Below, in pieces: positions 11,190 through 22,098 of a DNA stretch of 64,000 nt (its first letter is position 1; each line of letters starts with the position of its first letter). The stretch is taken from assembly GCA_003313425.1 (NCBI GenBank), contig NHZP01000073.1, positions 1 through 64,000 of the forward strand, written 5' to 3'. The position numbers and the translations under genes were made by a program. The notes under the pieces are model-generated. The model saw nothing but the letters and a program-made list of their open reading frames with translations. It had not been told where the DNA came from and did no database searches. This DNA comes from Pseudopyrenochaeta lycopersici (Eukaryota; Ascomycota; Dothideomycetes; Pleosporales; Pseudopyrenochaetaceae).

Positions 11190-11661
11190 GTCAGGGTTCT
11201 CGTCGTGTAGCCAGATTCTCCATTTCCATTACCGGTTTATGATGTGAAAAAAGATTAAACCTCCTGGTCTCCTGAACATCTCAGAGCAGATGAAGGCAAT
11301 TCTGGAAAAGGGAAGTTGTTAAATTCAGTCCTGACTTCATTGTGTGTTAGGGATAGCCCTAATTGGTCACATGGGTCTAATTGCAGAAAGGTTTCTTTGC
11401 AAATAACCTTAAGTTACTTAAGTTGATGGACATTTTCTTCCCATGATTGGTACAACAAGTTAAATGACTTAAAGCTGGGTGGTGAGCAAAAATACCTACA
11501 AAATTGCTCTATATAATGTGCATCCCTTTCTAACGGAACAACCGCCGTAACGGACAAATAGGGAGGGATGTTAAGCAAAATCTGAGAAATTAATACAAAA
11601 ACATGCAATGTATGGATTAATGTTGATCCTTTTTGGATCGTACCTCCTTCGATAATTTGGT
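11190..11661. other. A/T-rich intergenic stretch
   Basis: No gene is recognised. The sequence is richer in A and T than its neighbours and may be degraded retroelement flank. Confidence 0.35.
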
Positions 11662-12432
11662 CTACTCGACATCTTTTTTCGCACCTCGAAATAGCGCGAT
11701 TCCGCCACCACCAGTAATCCCTTTCAACGCTCCCATGTCTTCAGTTAAACCTCCCTGACTATAAAACCCCCTGTTCTTCTCACTGCACAGCACACTTGCA
11801 CTCGTCAGTTCTTGATCTGCTTTTTCAATACCCCAGCCCACCAACATCTTCCCAATGCCTTTCCCTTGAAAGTCAGGGTGCACGCCACAAACATACAAAT
11901 CCCAGCATTCTGCGTGCTCGCCAGTCCAGTAACTGGCCGCATTGGCTAAGGCAACACTCAAAATCGATGCTCGAGCCGGGTCCGCGGCACGATTGGGAAA
12001 GAGTTTGAGACTAACTTTGTGATATATGGAGATTGATGGCGCGATTAAATTCCCTAGTCGTGGATCAACATACAGCTCATGCACTTCATCTTCGAATCGG
12101 AGTATTAACTCACGTGGATCAATCCAAGCCAGCTCCATCTTCTTCCCGCCGCCTCCTATCCTTCTCCAATCAGCTGCACCGACGATCCTCGTTTTGCCAT
12201 TGTCTTCTACTGTTACAACGATGAATTGATGTCTCCAGTCCCAGAATCGTGCTCGAACTCCACGCAGCAAGTGCCAATACAGGTCTTCTGGGTATTCTTT
12301 CCGACGTGGATGCATAAGCTCTCCAATGACTTCGTCGTTGAAGAATGCGTGATACCAACATCGCGCGATAAGAGGGATGTCAGCGAGAGTTGCCTTCCGG
12401 AGTTTGGGTGGCGAGGAGGCCGCGGGAGGCAT
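11662..12432 (-). CDS. GNAT-family N-acetyltransferase
   Basis: This is an intact single-exon gene of about 256 aa. It begins MPPAASSPPKLRKATLADIP; the in-frame ATG at 12474 would add 14 unlikely residues. The N-terminal KLRKATLADIPLIARCWYHA is the usual beta1-alpha1 start of fungal GNAT proteins. The acetyl-CoA pyrophosphate-binding loop is clear near residues 187-202: CGVHPDFQGKGIGKMLVGWG contains the Q-G-K-G-I-G signature. SVLCSEKNRGFYSQGG is the C-terminal substrate-side segment. No signal peptide or membrane segment is seen, so it is probably cytosolic. Family members acetylate small amines or protein N-termini; the substrate cannot be told from sequence. Confidence 0.85.
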   Translation of the reverse strand: MPPAASSPPKLRKATLADIPLIARCWYHAFFNDEVIGELMHPRRKEYPEDLYWHLLRGVRARFWDWRHQFIVVTVEDNGKTRIVGAADWRRIGGGGKKMELAWIDPRELILRFEDEVHELYVDPRLGNLIAPSISIYHKVSLKLFPNRAADPARASILSVALANAASYWTGEHAECWDLYVCGVHPDFQGKGIGKMLVGWGIEKADQELTSASVLCSEKNRGFYSQGGLTEDMGALKGITGGGGIALFRGAKKDVE

Positions 12433-12749
12433 GGTGTTATGAGTTCCATTCCATTGCAAGATAGAAGCAAACATTGATTTCTAGGAGTCTGCAATATAGC
12501 CTGCTTCAGCTACAGATGGCATACCCCTCTACTGGAGATCCGAGTTCGTCCTTCCCCGCACTTCCCCGCACTGCCCCACGTAATGAATGCGGGGTAACAT
12601 CTCGATGCGGTGGCTTGGCCAAGCCACCATTTGAGGTAACGGAAGTAACCCAACGCGCGACCTGCCGCGACCTGTAGTACGCCTCCAGTTGCTATATATT
12701 GTCGCTGCGTGTCCTTCTAACGTCTTCTACGGGTGTGGGGGGCACGAAG
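12433..12749. other. Upstream region of the GNAT gene
   Basis: No gene is seen. A short direct repeat (TTCCCCGCACTTCCCCGCAC near 12,553) and a small palindromic stretch TGGCTTGGCCAAGCCA near 12,611 lie in the probable promoter region. Confidence 0.4.
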
Positions 12750-13325
12750 TTTACTGTTTTCTTCAGCTAAAATCGTAGCTGAGCTCATCGCAAGCTAACA
12801 ACCTTTAACAAGCTGCGCGAGAGCCTTGCTTGAAGGGCTCTGTGATGGACGTTGAAGGAGCTTACGTACGAGGCGAGCCTGTTAATTAAGCTGCGTTATC
12901 GTACGAGGCGTTTCAGCCGTCCAGGCAGGCTCAAACGTAGTTGACTGCTGCGGTAGAGACGGCGTACGGACAATAGTAAGCGTTTCAAGGACGCGTTTAG
13001 GACTAAACGGGACAAGGCCTGTTCTCTAGAAGCCTCTAAGGACGTTTAAAATAGAGAAAACAGCTAGCCGTATACGTAGATATATATAGAGAAACTCGTT
13101 CTCATCGACGTAGTAGACGCCCCGGCGAGCAAGCTCGGTCACTTCTTGTCCGTACGCTGTCTTAAGCAGCGAGAAGCACCTAATATCTAACGGCTAAAGC
13201 TTATGTGACGTGTAGGCAGGCATATAGAGACTAATTATGTTCCTCTCTTTGCAGTACTTATTGAACTTAGGCGTTGCGTTGCCGTAGATTACTCCACTCT
13301 CCTTTGTCAGGCATCGAGGACAGTC
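12750..13325 (-). pseudogene. Fot1/pogo transposase C-terminal half, RIP-mutated
   Basis: Read on the minus strand, the frame gives FNKYCKERNIISLYMPAYTS, then HKL-stop-PLDI, CFSLLKTAYGQEV, FLYIYLRIR and GLVPFSPKRVLETL. This is the region around the third catalytic Asp (QPLD) and the downstream 'GLVPFSPxRVL' motif of Fot1-type transposases. In-frame stops fall where Gln is expected (HKLQPLD, GFQ), and four stops interrupt about 190 codons, three TAG and one TAA. That is the expected result of CpA-to-TpA mutation. It may be the missing half of the piece at 19.35-19.74 kb. Confidence 0.7.
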
Positions 13326-13592
13326 GGAAGAGCTGCGAAACTAAGAGGTCCGTGGCACCACACAAACGACTATTACAGCGCCTACTCTCGTGCAGAAGCT
13401 TCTAGCCTACATTCAAGCGGACATAATCAGCCACGACACTGTTCGACTGATACACTGCCAAACTTCGGGACTCTTTTACGCTGTTGGCTCTATCTTCGGA
13501 GGAAGCATCAAAGAGCGATGCCCTACTACGACTGGCGCATGGAATTCTCGCAGAGAAGGAGTAAGATATATGTACTTCTGTTTGAGTACAAC

Positions 13593-14196
13593 TCAGGTGA
13601 GACAGCGACTGACGCTAGAGATACGCAAAAGAAGCAGAAGATTGTAGTAGATGAGAAATAAAGTCGTTGGTTCTGCTCTTCCTTGCACGACCATATTTCG
13701 TTTGCACTCTTTGTCGTACGATCTTAGCCCGTCTAAAACTCCTTGAAGTCTCCTAATAAGCTTTGTTTGGAGTCTCCTAGCATTATAGCCACTTTCTAGT
13801 GCCGTATGTGTATATTCTCCCCTTTGTTTTACTCCGTCCTTCATTAATTTCAGGCCATTTTGTCTACAGATCTGTGATAGTCTTAAGCAATAATGCGTTT
13901 GCTCTGGGGTCGCTGAGGTTTTCAATAGTGATTTCAATAGCTGTGCAGAAGTCCTCGAAGTACTGGCACGGTATCAATAGGGATGGTGGAAATTCTCTCA
14001 GGAAAAGGCGGGAGGTACGAATCATCTCTTGATGGATATAGCTCTGTCCCTTGCTACTGTGAAGAAAGTTTATATTTGACCTCCGGATCCATGTATGCGG
14101 GAATGCTAATTCTAGACGAGCGTTTGTGGAAGTAGATGTGAAGCGGATTCTCGAATGCATACGCGTCGACTGTAAGCGTGCATTATAGATCGTCAT
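13593..14196 (-). pseudogene. Unrecognised coding remnant with one frameshift
   Basis: Two overlapping minus-strand frames read as one protein. The first (from 14196) carries RTSRLFLREFPPSLLIPCQY and FEDFCTAIEITIENL. The second continues with QNGLKLMKDGVKQRGEY and the helical LIRRLQGVLDGLRSYDKECK. The frame change lies near 13,870. It is helix-rich with no membrane segment and no family I can name. The composition looks like real coding sequence. Confidence 0.3.
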
Positions 14197-15599
14197 ATGA
14201 ACGCGTGTTTAGGCTCGTGCCTCGGAGCGGGCGATTTTTGACCAATTGATATCATAGTTGAGCTATTCTATGCTCTGACCGCCGAGACGTACCAGTGGCT
14301 TTTGCATGATGCATTGCTCAAGGATGCCAGAGAACCTTCTCCACTCGTCTTCTCCTTTCCTGGCCGCCTCGAGTGCTTCGAGTGGGCTCGGCAAGCCTAC
14401 CTTATTCTCTCGCCAACCCCTGCTCGACAATACTCCGCTGGGGGTTTTCGGAACGTACCAATTTCTACGCCAACTAGTATTGCGCCATTACGCGCACAGT
14501 GTCTCGATATCTCAACAGGCTGGCCCTCAGGCCTCACGTTCGTACACTCGCGAACTCACGCCATGGCCTAGTGCTATCCCCAACGTCTACCATGGGCATT
14601 AATCCTGTTAACCTTGTTTCACCCACGAACCCATTGTATCAAACTGCAATCAAACTGCGGAAGAATCTCGTACACATGGTTCATCTTCTGCCAACGCTAC
14701 GCTTTCAGGGCTCCAAGAATATTCGGATCCTGGCCTAGCTTCAGCGGCGATAAAACGGAAGGCCTTTGACTCACCAACTCAGGAGGGTTTAGCAAAGAAG
14801 CAGTCTGGCCTGACGATCGAATTAAGATGCTAAGGAATGAAATTGGGCGAACCCGTGAACCGCTTGCCGGGACGAAGTAGAATTTCCTGTTGAATTCGAT
14901 ACTAAATGTCATCTTCACTTCCCTGCGACCATTGGCTTCATGTGTGAGCGTCGAGTCGATACTCTTGCTATCAACAAGGCTTAAGCATCATGGACTGCCG
15001 CTGCTCCTTTGTTTTCTATCCATGCGTGAGTTAAGATGCGATTACCGCAGCGGCCAGTCAAGAAAAGTAATGATCGACAGGCAAACAGTTCTCCCCATGT
15101 CCGCGGCAAAGACACAAAGCATTCAAAGGGCAAAATAAAGAGACGGCGGGCTGACAATGATAGCTAGGCATTAAGGGGTCAAGCGGTTCTCGTAGGAATA
15201 TCCTGGCCCGTGTCGAGACCTGATCGGTTGATGGACAAGAATAAAATAAAATACACGAACATTGGGGAAGTACGTTTCTTGGGGGTTACGTTCACCTCGA
15301 AGTGGCGTTGGGAGGCTGCATAATTTTTGACTAGCCCTGCTTCAGCTTACTGGGGTTGTGGTTGTTATGCTTCTACATGTTTTTCATCAATTTTATGCAG
15401 AGCATAGCCCACTCACCGCAATCTACCTCCTCAAGTACAAGCCGTCTTCCCCAGCTCACCCCTGTAGGACTACAAATACCTCACCATCAACGAATTGCTA
15501 GCGTTATCCAATATTAAATTCCTAGATTTGACTTCGATGGACAAATTATAATGCAGAGAGCTCTAAAACGCAATCGAAACGGCAAACGACAGTTGCTCA
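14197..15599. other. Low-information stretch
   Basis: Several 60-100-codon frames occur (14,302-14,738, 14,890-15,138) but none shows a domain or convincing splice structure. It is best left unannotated. Confidence 0.35.
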
Positions 15600-16058
15600 G
15601 GCGATAGCACTAATTCAGATAAGACAATTAATTCGAATGACACCTACAGCCAAACTTCGACCGAGGTCGACAGCTCAAGCTTGGGCGGAGCTGACAGCCT
15701 AACGCCGACCGAAATCGATGATCAACCTCCATCCGAGTCTCTCAGCGAGCCTGGCTGTCTGAACTGGGACAGACTTCTCGGCCATGACAGCTTGACAAAC
15801 CAAACCCCAACGGAGATTGAGAGCGGACCACCATCTTATATCAATAACGAACCTCAACCGCCAAGCATAAAGGTGCTACAGCCGTCACAACATGATATTT
15901 CAACGCATGGAACTTCGACTGAAATCGATAGCAAAGGTCTAGGGGTTGAATCACAAAGGCTCTTAAATCATAACCAACCCTTGTCGGTGGACGATAAAGT
16001 TCTAAAGTGGCTCAAGAAAGTCCCAATAACAGTCACAACCTCCCCGCCTTCTAGATAG
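15600..16058 (+). CDS. Repetitive TPTEID-motif ORF, unknown function
   Basis: An open frame extends from about 15,560 to a stop at 16,058. The first ATG is not obvious; it may begin after an intron. It contains a spaced repeat of a short acidic motif: QTSTEVDSSS, LTPTEIDDQPP, QTPTEIESGPP and GTSTEIDSKG, at irregular intervals of about 25-45 residues. The sequence is rich in Ser, Thr, Pro and Asp and is probably disordered. It ends in a more structured DDKVLKWLKKVPITV. No known domain was recognised. The repeated motif argues for selection or duplication at protein level, but the function is unknown. Confidence 0.35.
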   Translation, partial: GDSTNSDKTINSNDTYSQTSTEVDSSSLGGADSLTPTEIDDQPPSESLSEPGCLNWDRLLGHDSLTNQTPTEIESGPPSYINNEPQPPSIKVLQPSQHDISTHGTSTEIDSKGLGVESQRLLNHNQPLSVDDKVLKWLKKVPITVTTSPPSR

Positions 16059-17570
16059 TCAACCAAGCAAAGGAGGAAGGGGGGAGAAGATCTGCCTCGC
16101 GTGTTGTGGAGGTCAAAGCAATATTAGAAAGCAGAGAACGGGGAATGGTGTATGTAATGAGTTACAGTGTAGGAGCTTCTGACTGTAGACGAGAATGAAA
16201 ATATCATCCATATGCTTATGCGCCTTTTACTGGCTACTGATGTGTCCGAGCTCCCATACTTCCGGTAAGCCAGGCGATGCGCTTGCCGGGTGACATGACT
16301 TGGCTCGCCCCGCCTCGATAGTCAGTGCATGTTAGGGCTTTCTTTACGTGAGGCGTTAGGCTGCAGAAAGTTGTTCTATATGGACTGATCGCTGATATTA
16401 CGGTTACAGCGCTTACGCAGCCTCTATCCTTAGGCAATAATAGTAGGCTTGAGCGGGCAGGGCTTTTGGCAGAGGACGTTGGTGATGATTCATTGCGCAG
16501 AAGCGATGGATGGAAGGGAAGAAAATTACACTCTCAGTACTCCTACTACATTCGGAAGGATTTCCGCGGTTGAATCATGCAAACCACATTTACCTTTTAG
16601 AATAAGCTGCCAACGAGTATGTGCAGGGGTTCTCAATGCGTCAGTCAGGGTATTTGCCCGCTAAGTGCTCCCCAGGTATTCCCTGCCTGCATTCTGCTCT
16701 GTCATCCCTGGCCTTTTGTCGTATATAATCCATCGCTTTGCCGCCTTTCTCAGCCCTCAATCGGGCAGGTATTTGGCTCAAGAGCGCACGCGAGGTGAAA
16801 GAAACCAGCGTGAGTCCTAGGGGGCTGCCAGCCCTTACCAACCCTGGGCGCAGAATGTTCCAACGCGGAACCCAAACCGTGCCAGGGCAATCGACCAGAG
16901 AACGGAAGTGTTGGAGGACTTAACAGGGTCGCTGGTGCTGTCTCTGCCTACTTCATCTTGCAGACACACACAGTTTTGGAGACGTAAACCGATGACGAAG
17001 CTGACTGCTAAATGGCTTTGGCAGGCATACATGCACCTTCAGCTGTGTCATGAGGCTCGAAGAACGGTTTAAAGATTCACTCGAGAAACTCCAAAAGCAC
17101 CTGTTACTGGTATTCGTTATATGCGCCACGAATAAAAAAAAAATAACGTACACAATTCAACTGCATGGCAATAGAGTTCTTTCATGGACCTAAGCTATGC
17201 AGATGGCTGGATGCGGGACAACACCCAAGAAGGTGCATCCGTCAAGGGGTTTGCTGAGTGGCTTCATAGAGTCACACTCTTGGACCATGCTCTCGGGCTA
17301 AGCAATAGCTGGACCCAGGCTCTTCGATGCATGCAACTCGCCAAACTTTCACCTCCCCGGACGAATCGCGCTGATCCATCCCCAATCCGCGCCGCCCCGT
17401 ACAATCGAAGCCGAGCCTTGGTGGCAAAAAGAGGCAAATGAGGCGATACAGATAGGAAAGCAAACACCTAAAATTACCTTAAAGCACGTTGCATCCACAG
17501 TACAAAGGCTCAGTATCTTCCGTTTGATATCTACCTCCATTCATACAGTTTGTCAACAAGAAGCTTTAAG
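16059..17570. other. Intergenic stretch
   Basis: Short frames only; no domain is recognisable. A run of ten A occurs near 17,137. The last 50 bases look like a leader for the small ORF at 17,571. Confidence 0.4.
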
Positions 17571-17726
17571 ATGGCTCCACTTAACGAAGAGGCTGGAGAA
17601 AAGTTTGTGGAACAGCTCTCTTCTCTTATTTCTTCCAAACAAGCAACAACCACTTGGTCCATAAGTAGCGTACTGCTGCTGTTGATCTGCATAGGGCTTC
17701 TACTCTGGAGAGTATGGACAAAGTAG
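17571..17726 (+). CDS. Candidate 51-aa single-pass membrane protein
   Basis: A short frame starts ATGGCTCCACTTAACGAAG and encodes an acidic, helical N-terminus (NEEAGEKFVEQLSSLISSK), then TTTWSISSVLLLLICIGLLL, then WRVWTK at the end. The hydrophobic stretch of about 18 residues with a short basic tail is a good C-terminal (tail-anchor-type) transmembrane helix. The leader just upstream (TTTGTCAACAAGAAGCTTTA) is typical of a fungal 5' untranslated region. The ORF lies about 15-35 bp beyond the C-terminal end of a MULE relic. It could be chance, but the composition is protein-like. Confidence 0.35.
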   Translation: MAPLNEEAGEKFVEQLSSLISSKQATTTWSISSVLLLLICIGLLLWRVWTK

Positions 17727-17739
17727 GCCAGAAAGTTGA

Positions 17740-19345
17740 CTCCTCAGCCCACCTCTTGTTTGAGCGGTGAGAGGCTCAAGGACAGACTGATGTGGCCTTG
17801 GAGACAGGCAGATTGATGGCCCTTGTTCACGTTGATACCGCCAGTGGTCATCGTAGAGGTGATTCAGTCGTAGCGTTGAACCAGATCTCCTTACGTCTTG
17901 CAGCGTATGGCGACACGGAAGGCCATTTGTTTTCTCGAATAGGCCTGAACAAGGATGTCCGCCGCGACGCTCTCTCTGCTCCTTCTGGAGCAGCAGATCC
18001 TGTTGCCTAATGCGCTCGATCGCCGGTGGCGTCAGCACGTTATGGATGCCAGGAGGCAGGAATGGCATTGCCTCTAGCTTATGCCCGAACTTGACGCTAT
18101 GTTTGGAGGAAGCAAGTTCCTTTCTGTACTTGTTGTATTGACTCCTGACCATTTGCTCAATCCTCCCTACAACGCGCAGCAAGTCGCCTCTCGAAGTCAT
18201 GAGGTAGTCCTTCAGGACCTTGTGCATTCCTTCAACAGGCGAACTTGTGATGGTATTATAGTGTCGGTGGTGAGAAGTCCAAGCAGCTGCCCACTCAGTG
18301 CGTGTAAGGTATTGGTTGTCTTGCAGGTATCTGCAGAGTTCCTGCTGGTGGCTGTAGTCTTTAAGCAGATCGTTCCACTTCAGCTGGAACTCCAGTGGTC
18401 TCTTTGCGTAGACGAGCTGCCCTAGTTAGTTCTGCAAGCAACTTTTTTAGAGGACGGCTTCCTCAAAGTCTCTTAGGCGATTGGCATGGGGCATACCTGA
18501 GTCCAACGCTTCATGAACGCAGCCCTGTGTTCAACCATCCTCTGCTTCTCCTCTTTCGTTGCGCCATCGGCGTCTCGCCAGGTCTGCTGAGCCTTCGTCT
18601 GGACGTTCTTGTTAATATGCCACACGCATAGAAGCTGAGGGACTCCTGGAAGTAGCGAGCGAGCTGCTATCTTCAACGCCTCTTCCTGATCACTGATAAA
18701 TACCTGTGGTCGTTGTATCCCTGTCTTAAGCAGGAAGTTTGCAATTGCCCAATAGTAGTCTGCTTATGTCTCATTGCTAAGGAAGCAGAAGCCCGCAGAG
18801 AAGAAGGTCTGTAGGTTGGTGCAGCCGAGTATGTGCAACAGTGGGAGTCTATACTTGTTGGTGCGGTATGTGCAGTCCATCAACAGTACGTCAGGGTTTG
18901 CCACCAGCAACTCAACCTGCTTCTGGTGGGCGAAAAAGAGATTTTGTACGCGGTTATTATCATCCTTCCTCACTGCAAAGACCCAGTCTGCCGTAGATAA
19001 GTCATCTAATAATGTCTCCATTGGACTCCTGCCGTTCAAGTGTTTCTCCCGAATTGCCTTCCTCTCACCTCGGATATCAGTGGCAGAGATCAGTGTGTTT
19101 TGGTCTTCCCTTTGGATCGCCGCTAGTATCTGCATCGGCCGCGCCCCAGCGTGCGTCATTGACTCAATTACTTCCTTCTGTGACGATGTACGCCTGCGAT
19201 AGACATTGTGCGCGCTAGGGTTGATTGATCGGGGGTGATTGTGGTGCTTGTCTTGCACCTCTAGCTTCCACTGGCTGGTGAGCTTCACCTTGAAGATAAC
19301 GAGCTTGAAAGGGCATCCTGTTGAGCGCGTGCTTGTACTCAGAAC
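17740..19345 (-). pseudogene. MULE-type transposase, frameshifted
   Basis: The N-terminal end reads STGCPFKLVIF and LEVQDKHHNHPRSINPSAH (a FAR1/WRKY-GCM1-like zinc-binding segment). It is followed by LLMDCTYRTNKYRLPLLHIL and GCTNLQTFFSAGFCFL, the first catalytic Asp region of a MULE transposase. Further down the strand come VPQLLCVWHINKNV (the conserved C..H motif) and, in another frame, CSGLFEKTNGLPCRHTL (SWIM-type zinc finger) and HWRYQREQGPS. The pieces are in order but in different frames (breaks near 18.7 and 18.3 kb), so no active transposase is made. Terminal repeats were not identified. Confidence 0.75.
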
Positions 19346-19735
19346 CTAAAGTTAATATTAATATAGCTGCTGTAGCAGTCAAGTATTAGCAGCCTCGTGT
19401 AATCTAGTAGGGTCGCTGTTCTAGAGATAAAGATCCTCTCTAGCTACTTATATCTAATAGATCTTAATATTTAGCTGTTCTTTAAGGTTATGTAGAGCTA
19501 GTTAGGCACTAAGGAGGCAGGGAACCAGGTATTCTAGAGGCTCTTGCCCTTAAAGATAACAGCGCATCTAAGTTTCCTGCCTGTAGCTAAGACTGTCTCA
19601 AGAATAGATACCTATTCACGAGACTCTAGAGATGCCACGTAAGCCTTCTTTTTCTCTAAGCTAGCAAGCACCTGTAAGTTAGTACATACGCCTAGTCTTA
19701 CACTAGTCTTATCTATATTCTACATGTCTCCTATC
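19346..19735 (-). pseudogene. Fot1/pogo transposase catalytic core, heavily RIP-mutated
   Basis: Despite unusual CTAG- and TA-rich sequence, the minus strand still spells a Fot1 core: NIDKTSVRLGVCTN (first catalytic Asp), EKKKAYVASLESRE-stop-VSI, LRCAVIFKGKSL-stop-NTWF and LLILDCYSSYIN, where LLxLDGHGSH is expected (second catalytic Asp). Stops replace Trp in REW and Gln in SLQ, and His codons are changed to Tyr (GSH to SSY). All these are C-to-T-type changes. It ends exactly where the MULE relic begins. Confidence 0.65.
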
Positions 19736-20229
19736 TAAATGACCTCAGACGAAAGCGGGTGCAGTTCAGCTCCACAATTGTGTTCTTGGTATGCTAACTT
19801 GTGACTCGTGTAATAGGCCACCAGGTGCTTGACGATCCAATGCAGACCCGTCCAGATCCATCGCGGGTGACGGCATGTGAGCCGCGCTATAACATCCCCA
19901 GGTACGCTAACGGCATGCACCGAAGGGTCCCCAATTGTCCTGACCAGACACTCGGGTTATTCTAGCTTCTCCTGATGTTTGGTAGCAAGGATTCCTCAAT
20001 CCTTGCTCTGCGGTACGGACAGAGACCCTAAAAGCAAGCATGGAAGTTCTTCGTTCAAGATCGAGTTGTGTGCCGTGTGATTCGGCGGCGTTCCTCAAGA
20101 TATCATCATAGCACAGTATGCAACCCACAGATCCATTGACGAAGACAAACATTTTCCAGTTCCCCATCGTGACGAGCCAACTGGCGGCCAACTTCTTCCT
20201 TATCCAAGGCGGGCGTCCCCAAAGCTTCA

Positions 20230-20545
20230 TCGAAAACGACGCAGAGCAAAAGAAACTCGAACATCAACATACCGTCGAAGATGAGACCAGCACAGTAGCG
20301 TTTGGAGTTTGGCCCTTGTTGAACATAGTAACCGTATTGCCAAAACCAAGCGCGCAACTTATCGCTTTTTGGACGTATATAGCCTGGCAGTCGCGCCCAG
20401 ACGATATCTTGGTAGTGGTCATCATCTGCAAGAGGATCAGTGGGTAGACGGCTCGAACTGGGCTTCCGTAGAGGTGGGTGGCTCAGACTGCACGGTGCGG
20501 ATGTGGGAGTCGATAGAGGGGGCATCGACGATATCCAAATCCATG
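20230..20545 (-). pseudogene. hAT transposase N-terminal fragment
   Basis: The minus strand has an ATG at 20,544 and then MDLDIVDAPSIDSHIRT in one frame. It continues in the next with DIVWARLPGYIRPKSDKL and RAWFWQYGYYVQQGPNSKRY, the BED-finger-like start of fungal hAT transposases ('W..LP.YI.P......WIW.HGY.i......+WxC'). A 1-bp frame change lies near 20,450. The finger cysteines and everything downstream are lost. Upstream (20,680-20,790) GTTGAG/CTCAAC/GTCAAC motifs recur and may be subterminal repeats of the same element. Confidence 0.55.
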
Positions 20546-20810
20546 ACAAGGTAGGAGATGCTTGATGGATGTGCTAGAAGAAGTGCTAGTTGACGCGTCG
20601 GCAAGTCGCGCCGCGTCTAAACAAAAGCCAAGACATCCTCGGCTAGCGATCCGGCCAATAGCATGCGGCGCACTAGCCACCTCAACTGATTGTCAACCAC
20701 CTGGAGGTAAAGTTGAGTTGGGTTGCAATTGCTTATGTCAGCAATAGTAGGCCAATTGAGTTGACATTGAAACAACATATTGAATCAACCGTTGCCAAGA
20801 GGTTGATTGA

Positions 20811-22098
20811 TTAGCAAGCCTGGTGTTTCTGCTCCGCGCTTTGTCTGTTTTTTGATGCCAGCTCAACTAGGTCTACCGGTAACAGCTGTACCTCATCATC
20901 ATCGGTGTGCTGCACGTTGGAAGTTTTCGAAATATTGGGGTCATGGGCAGCCCCAGCGTTTGTGTTCTGTTGCTTGTTCAGCCCACTGCCCAGCGTGCTT
21001 CCACCTCTTCCACTGTTGTTGGTGTGATCGGGGTGGTTCGCATAGTATGGCTGACTTCTGTCCGTAGTCATGCCAAGAAGCTTAGGGAACATGCGGTTGA
21101 GGATGACACGAAGAGCGGGCATGCAAGCGCATAAAATGCCTACTCCAATCTCGATAAGTGACCAGGTGATGACGTCGGCTTGATTCCAGGTCGGATTCGA
21201 CGAGGCGGCAAAGGTTACCAGAGACTGTAGACGGACAGCTGATATTACTGTAACACTGGAACGTGATCAGAAAATTTTGCGGAATGCCTTCTAGCTGCAA
21301 TACGTACAATGTACCAACGAAGAACATCAGGGCTACACTGATCTTTTTCCGCAACGACAACTGTAAGTGAAAAACTTCATATAGTGGAATGGCTAGCATC
21401 CAAACATCCAGCACAACGCCGATTACGGCATTACTCCAGTTCAGGGCGTTGATGTTCATGCATTTTCCATGGATGGCTGGGTTCTTGTCCCAAGATGTCC
21501 AATAGAAGCTGATAGGTTGACATTGGAAGATGCCAGTAATGACGAAAGCTGCGCCATAGAGCAAATTGAATGCGATGGTAGCCTTGAGAAGCCGTTTGGT
21601 CAGTGGTCTAGGAAATATCCTCAACAGAAAAAGGAGTATGCTAAGTTTCAGGAGTGCAATCTGGAGAAAGTAGAGGACTCCAAGCACGTATAACCAGCGG
21701 ACAAATTTGGTGATGTGATCAAAAGGCACAGTCCAAACGTCGCTGCCAGCGCCGTACGGGATTGCGTATTTGTCGATGATGACCATAGAAGGTACGCTGA
21801 CACATAGTAAAAGAAGAATGGCCCAATCGTCCCAACCCAGATCCGTAGCTGACAACATTGCCTTGTATAAGAGTCGTACGAAGACAATAAAGGGGCAAAG
21901 AACCGAGAAAACTAGGCTGCAAGCACGAGTCGTGTTTCCTTTGTACCGCATAGGAACATTGCAGATTGGTTGGGTAGCATTCTTCGCGGCTAGGTGCGAA
22001 CTGATCAGCCAATATTCCGAATAATAATAACGACCAGCAACATGATAACACAGACAGCAACGCAACGAAAAGCCGTTATTATTATAATAATAACGCAT
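20811..22098 (-). CDS. Pth11-like seven-helix receptor (1)
   Basis: Exon 1 ends at 21,308 and exon 2 is 21,255-20,811. The 52-bp intron (21,256-21,307, GTACGT...TTCCAG) joins FFVGT to FVTVISAVRLQSLVTF. Seven hydrophobic segments follow the family order. Diagnostic pieces are LGWDDWAILLLL after helix 1, GVLYFLQIALLKLSILLFLL, FQCQPISFYW and the last helix SLIEIGVGILCACMPALR. A polar cytoplasmic tail of about 80 residues follows. Family members are plasma-membrane sensors of surface or chemical cues. The first 40-55 residues from the ATG at 22,098 are repetitive and unlike a receptor start; ICNVPMRYKGNT is the first family-like part. The extracellular CFEM domain often found here is absent, so the true 5' end may be truncated or in an unseen exon. 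Confidence 0.7.
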
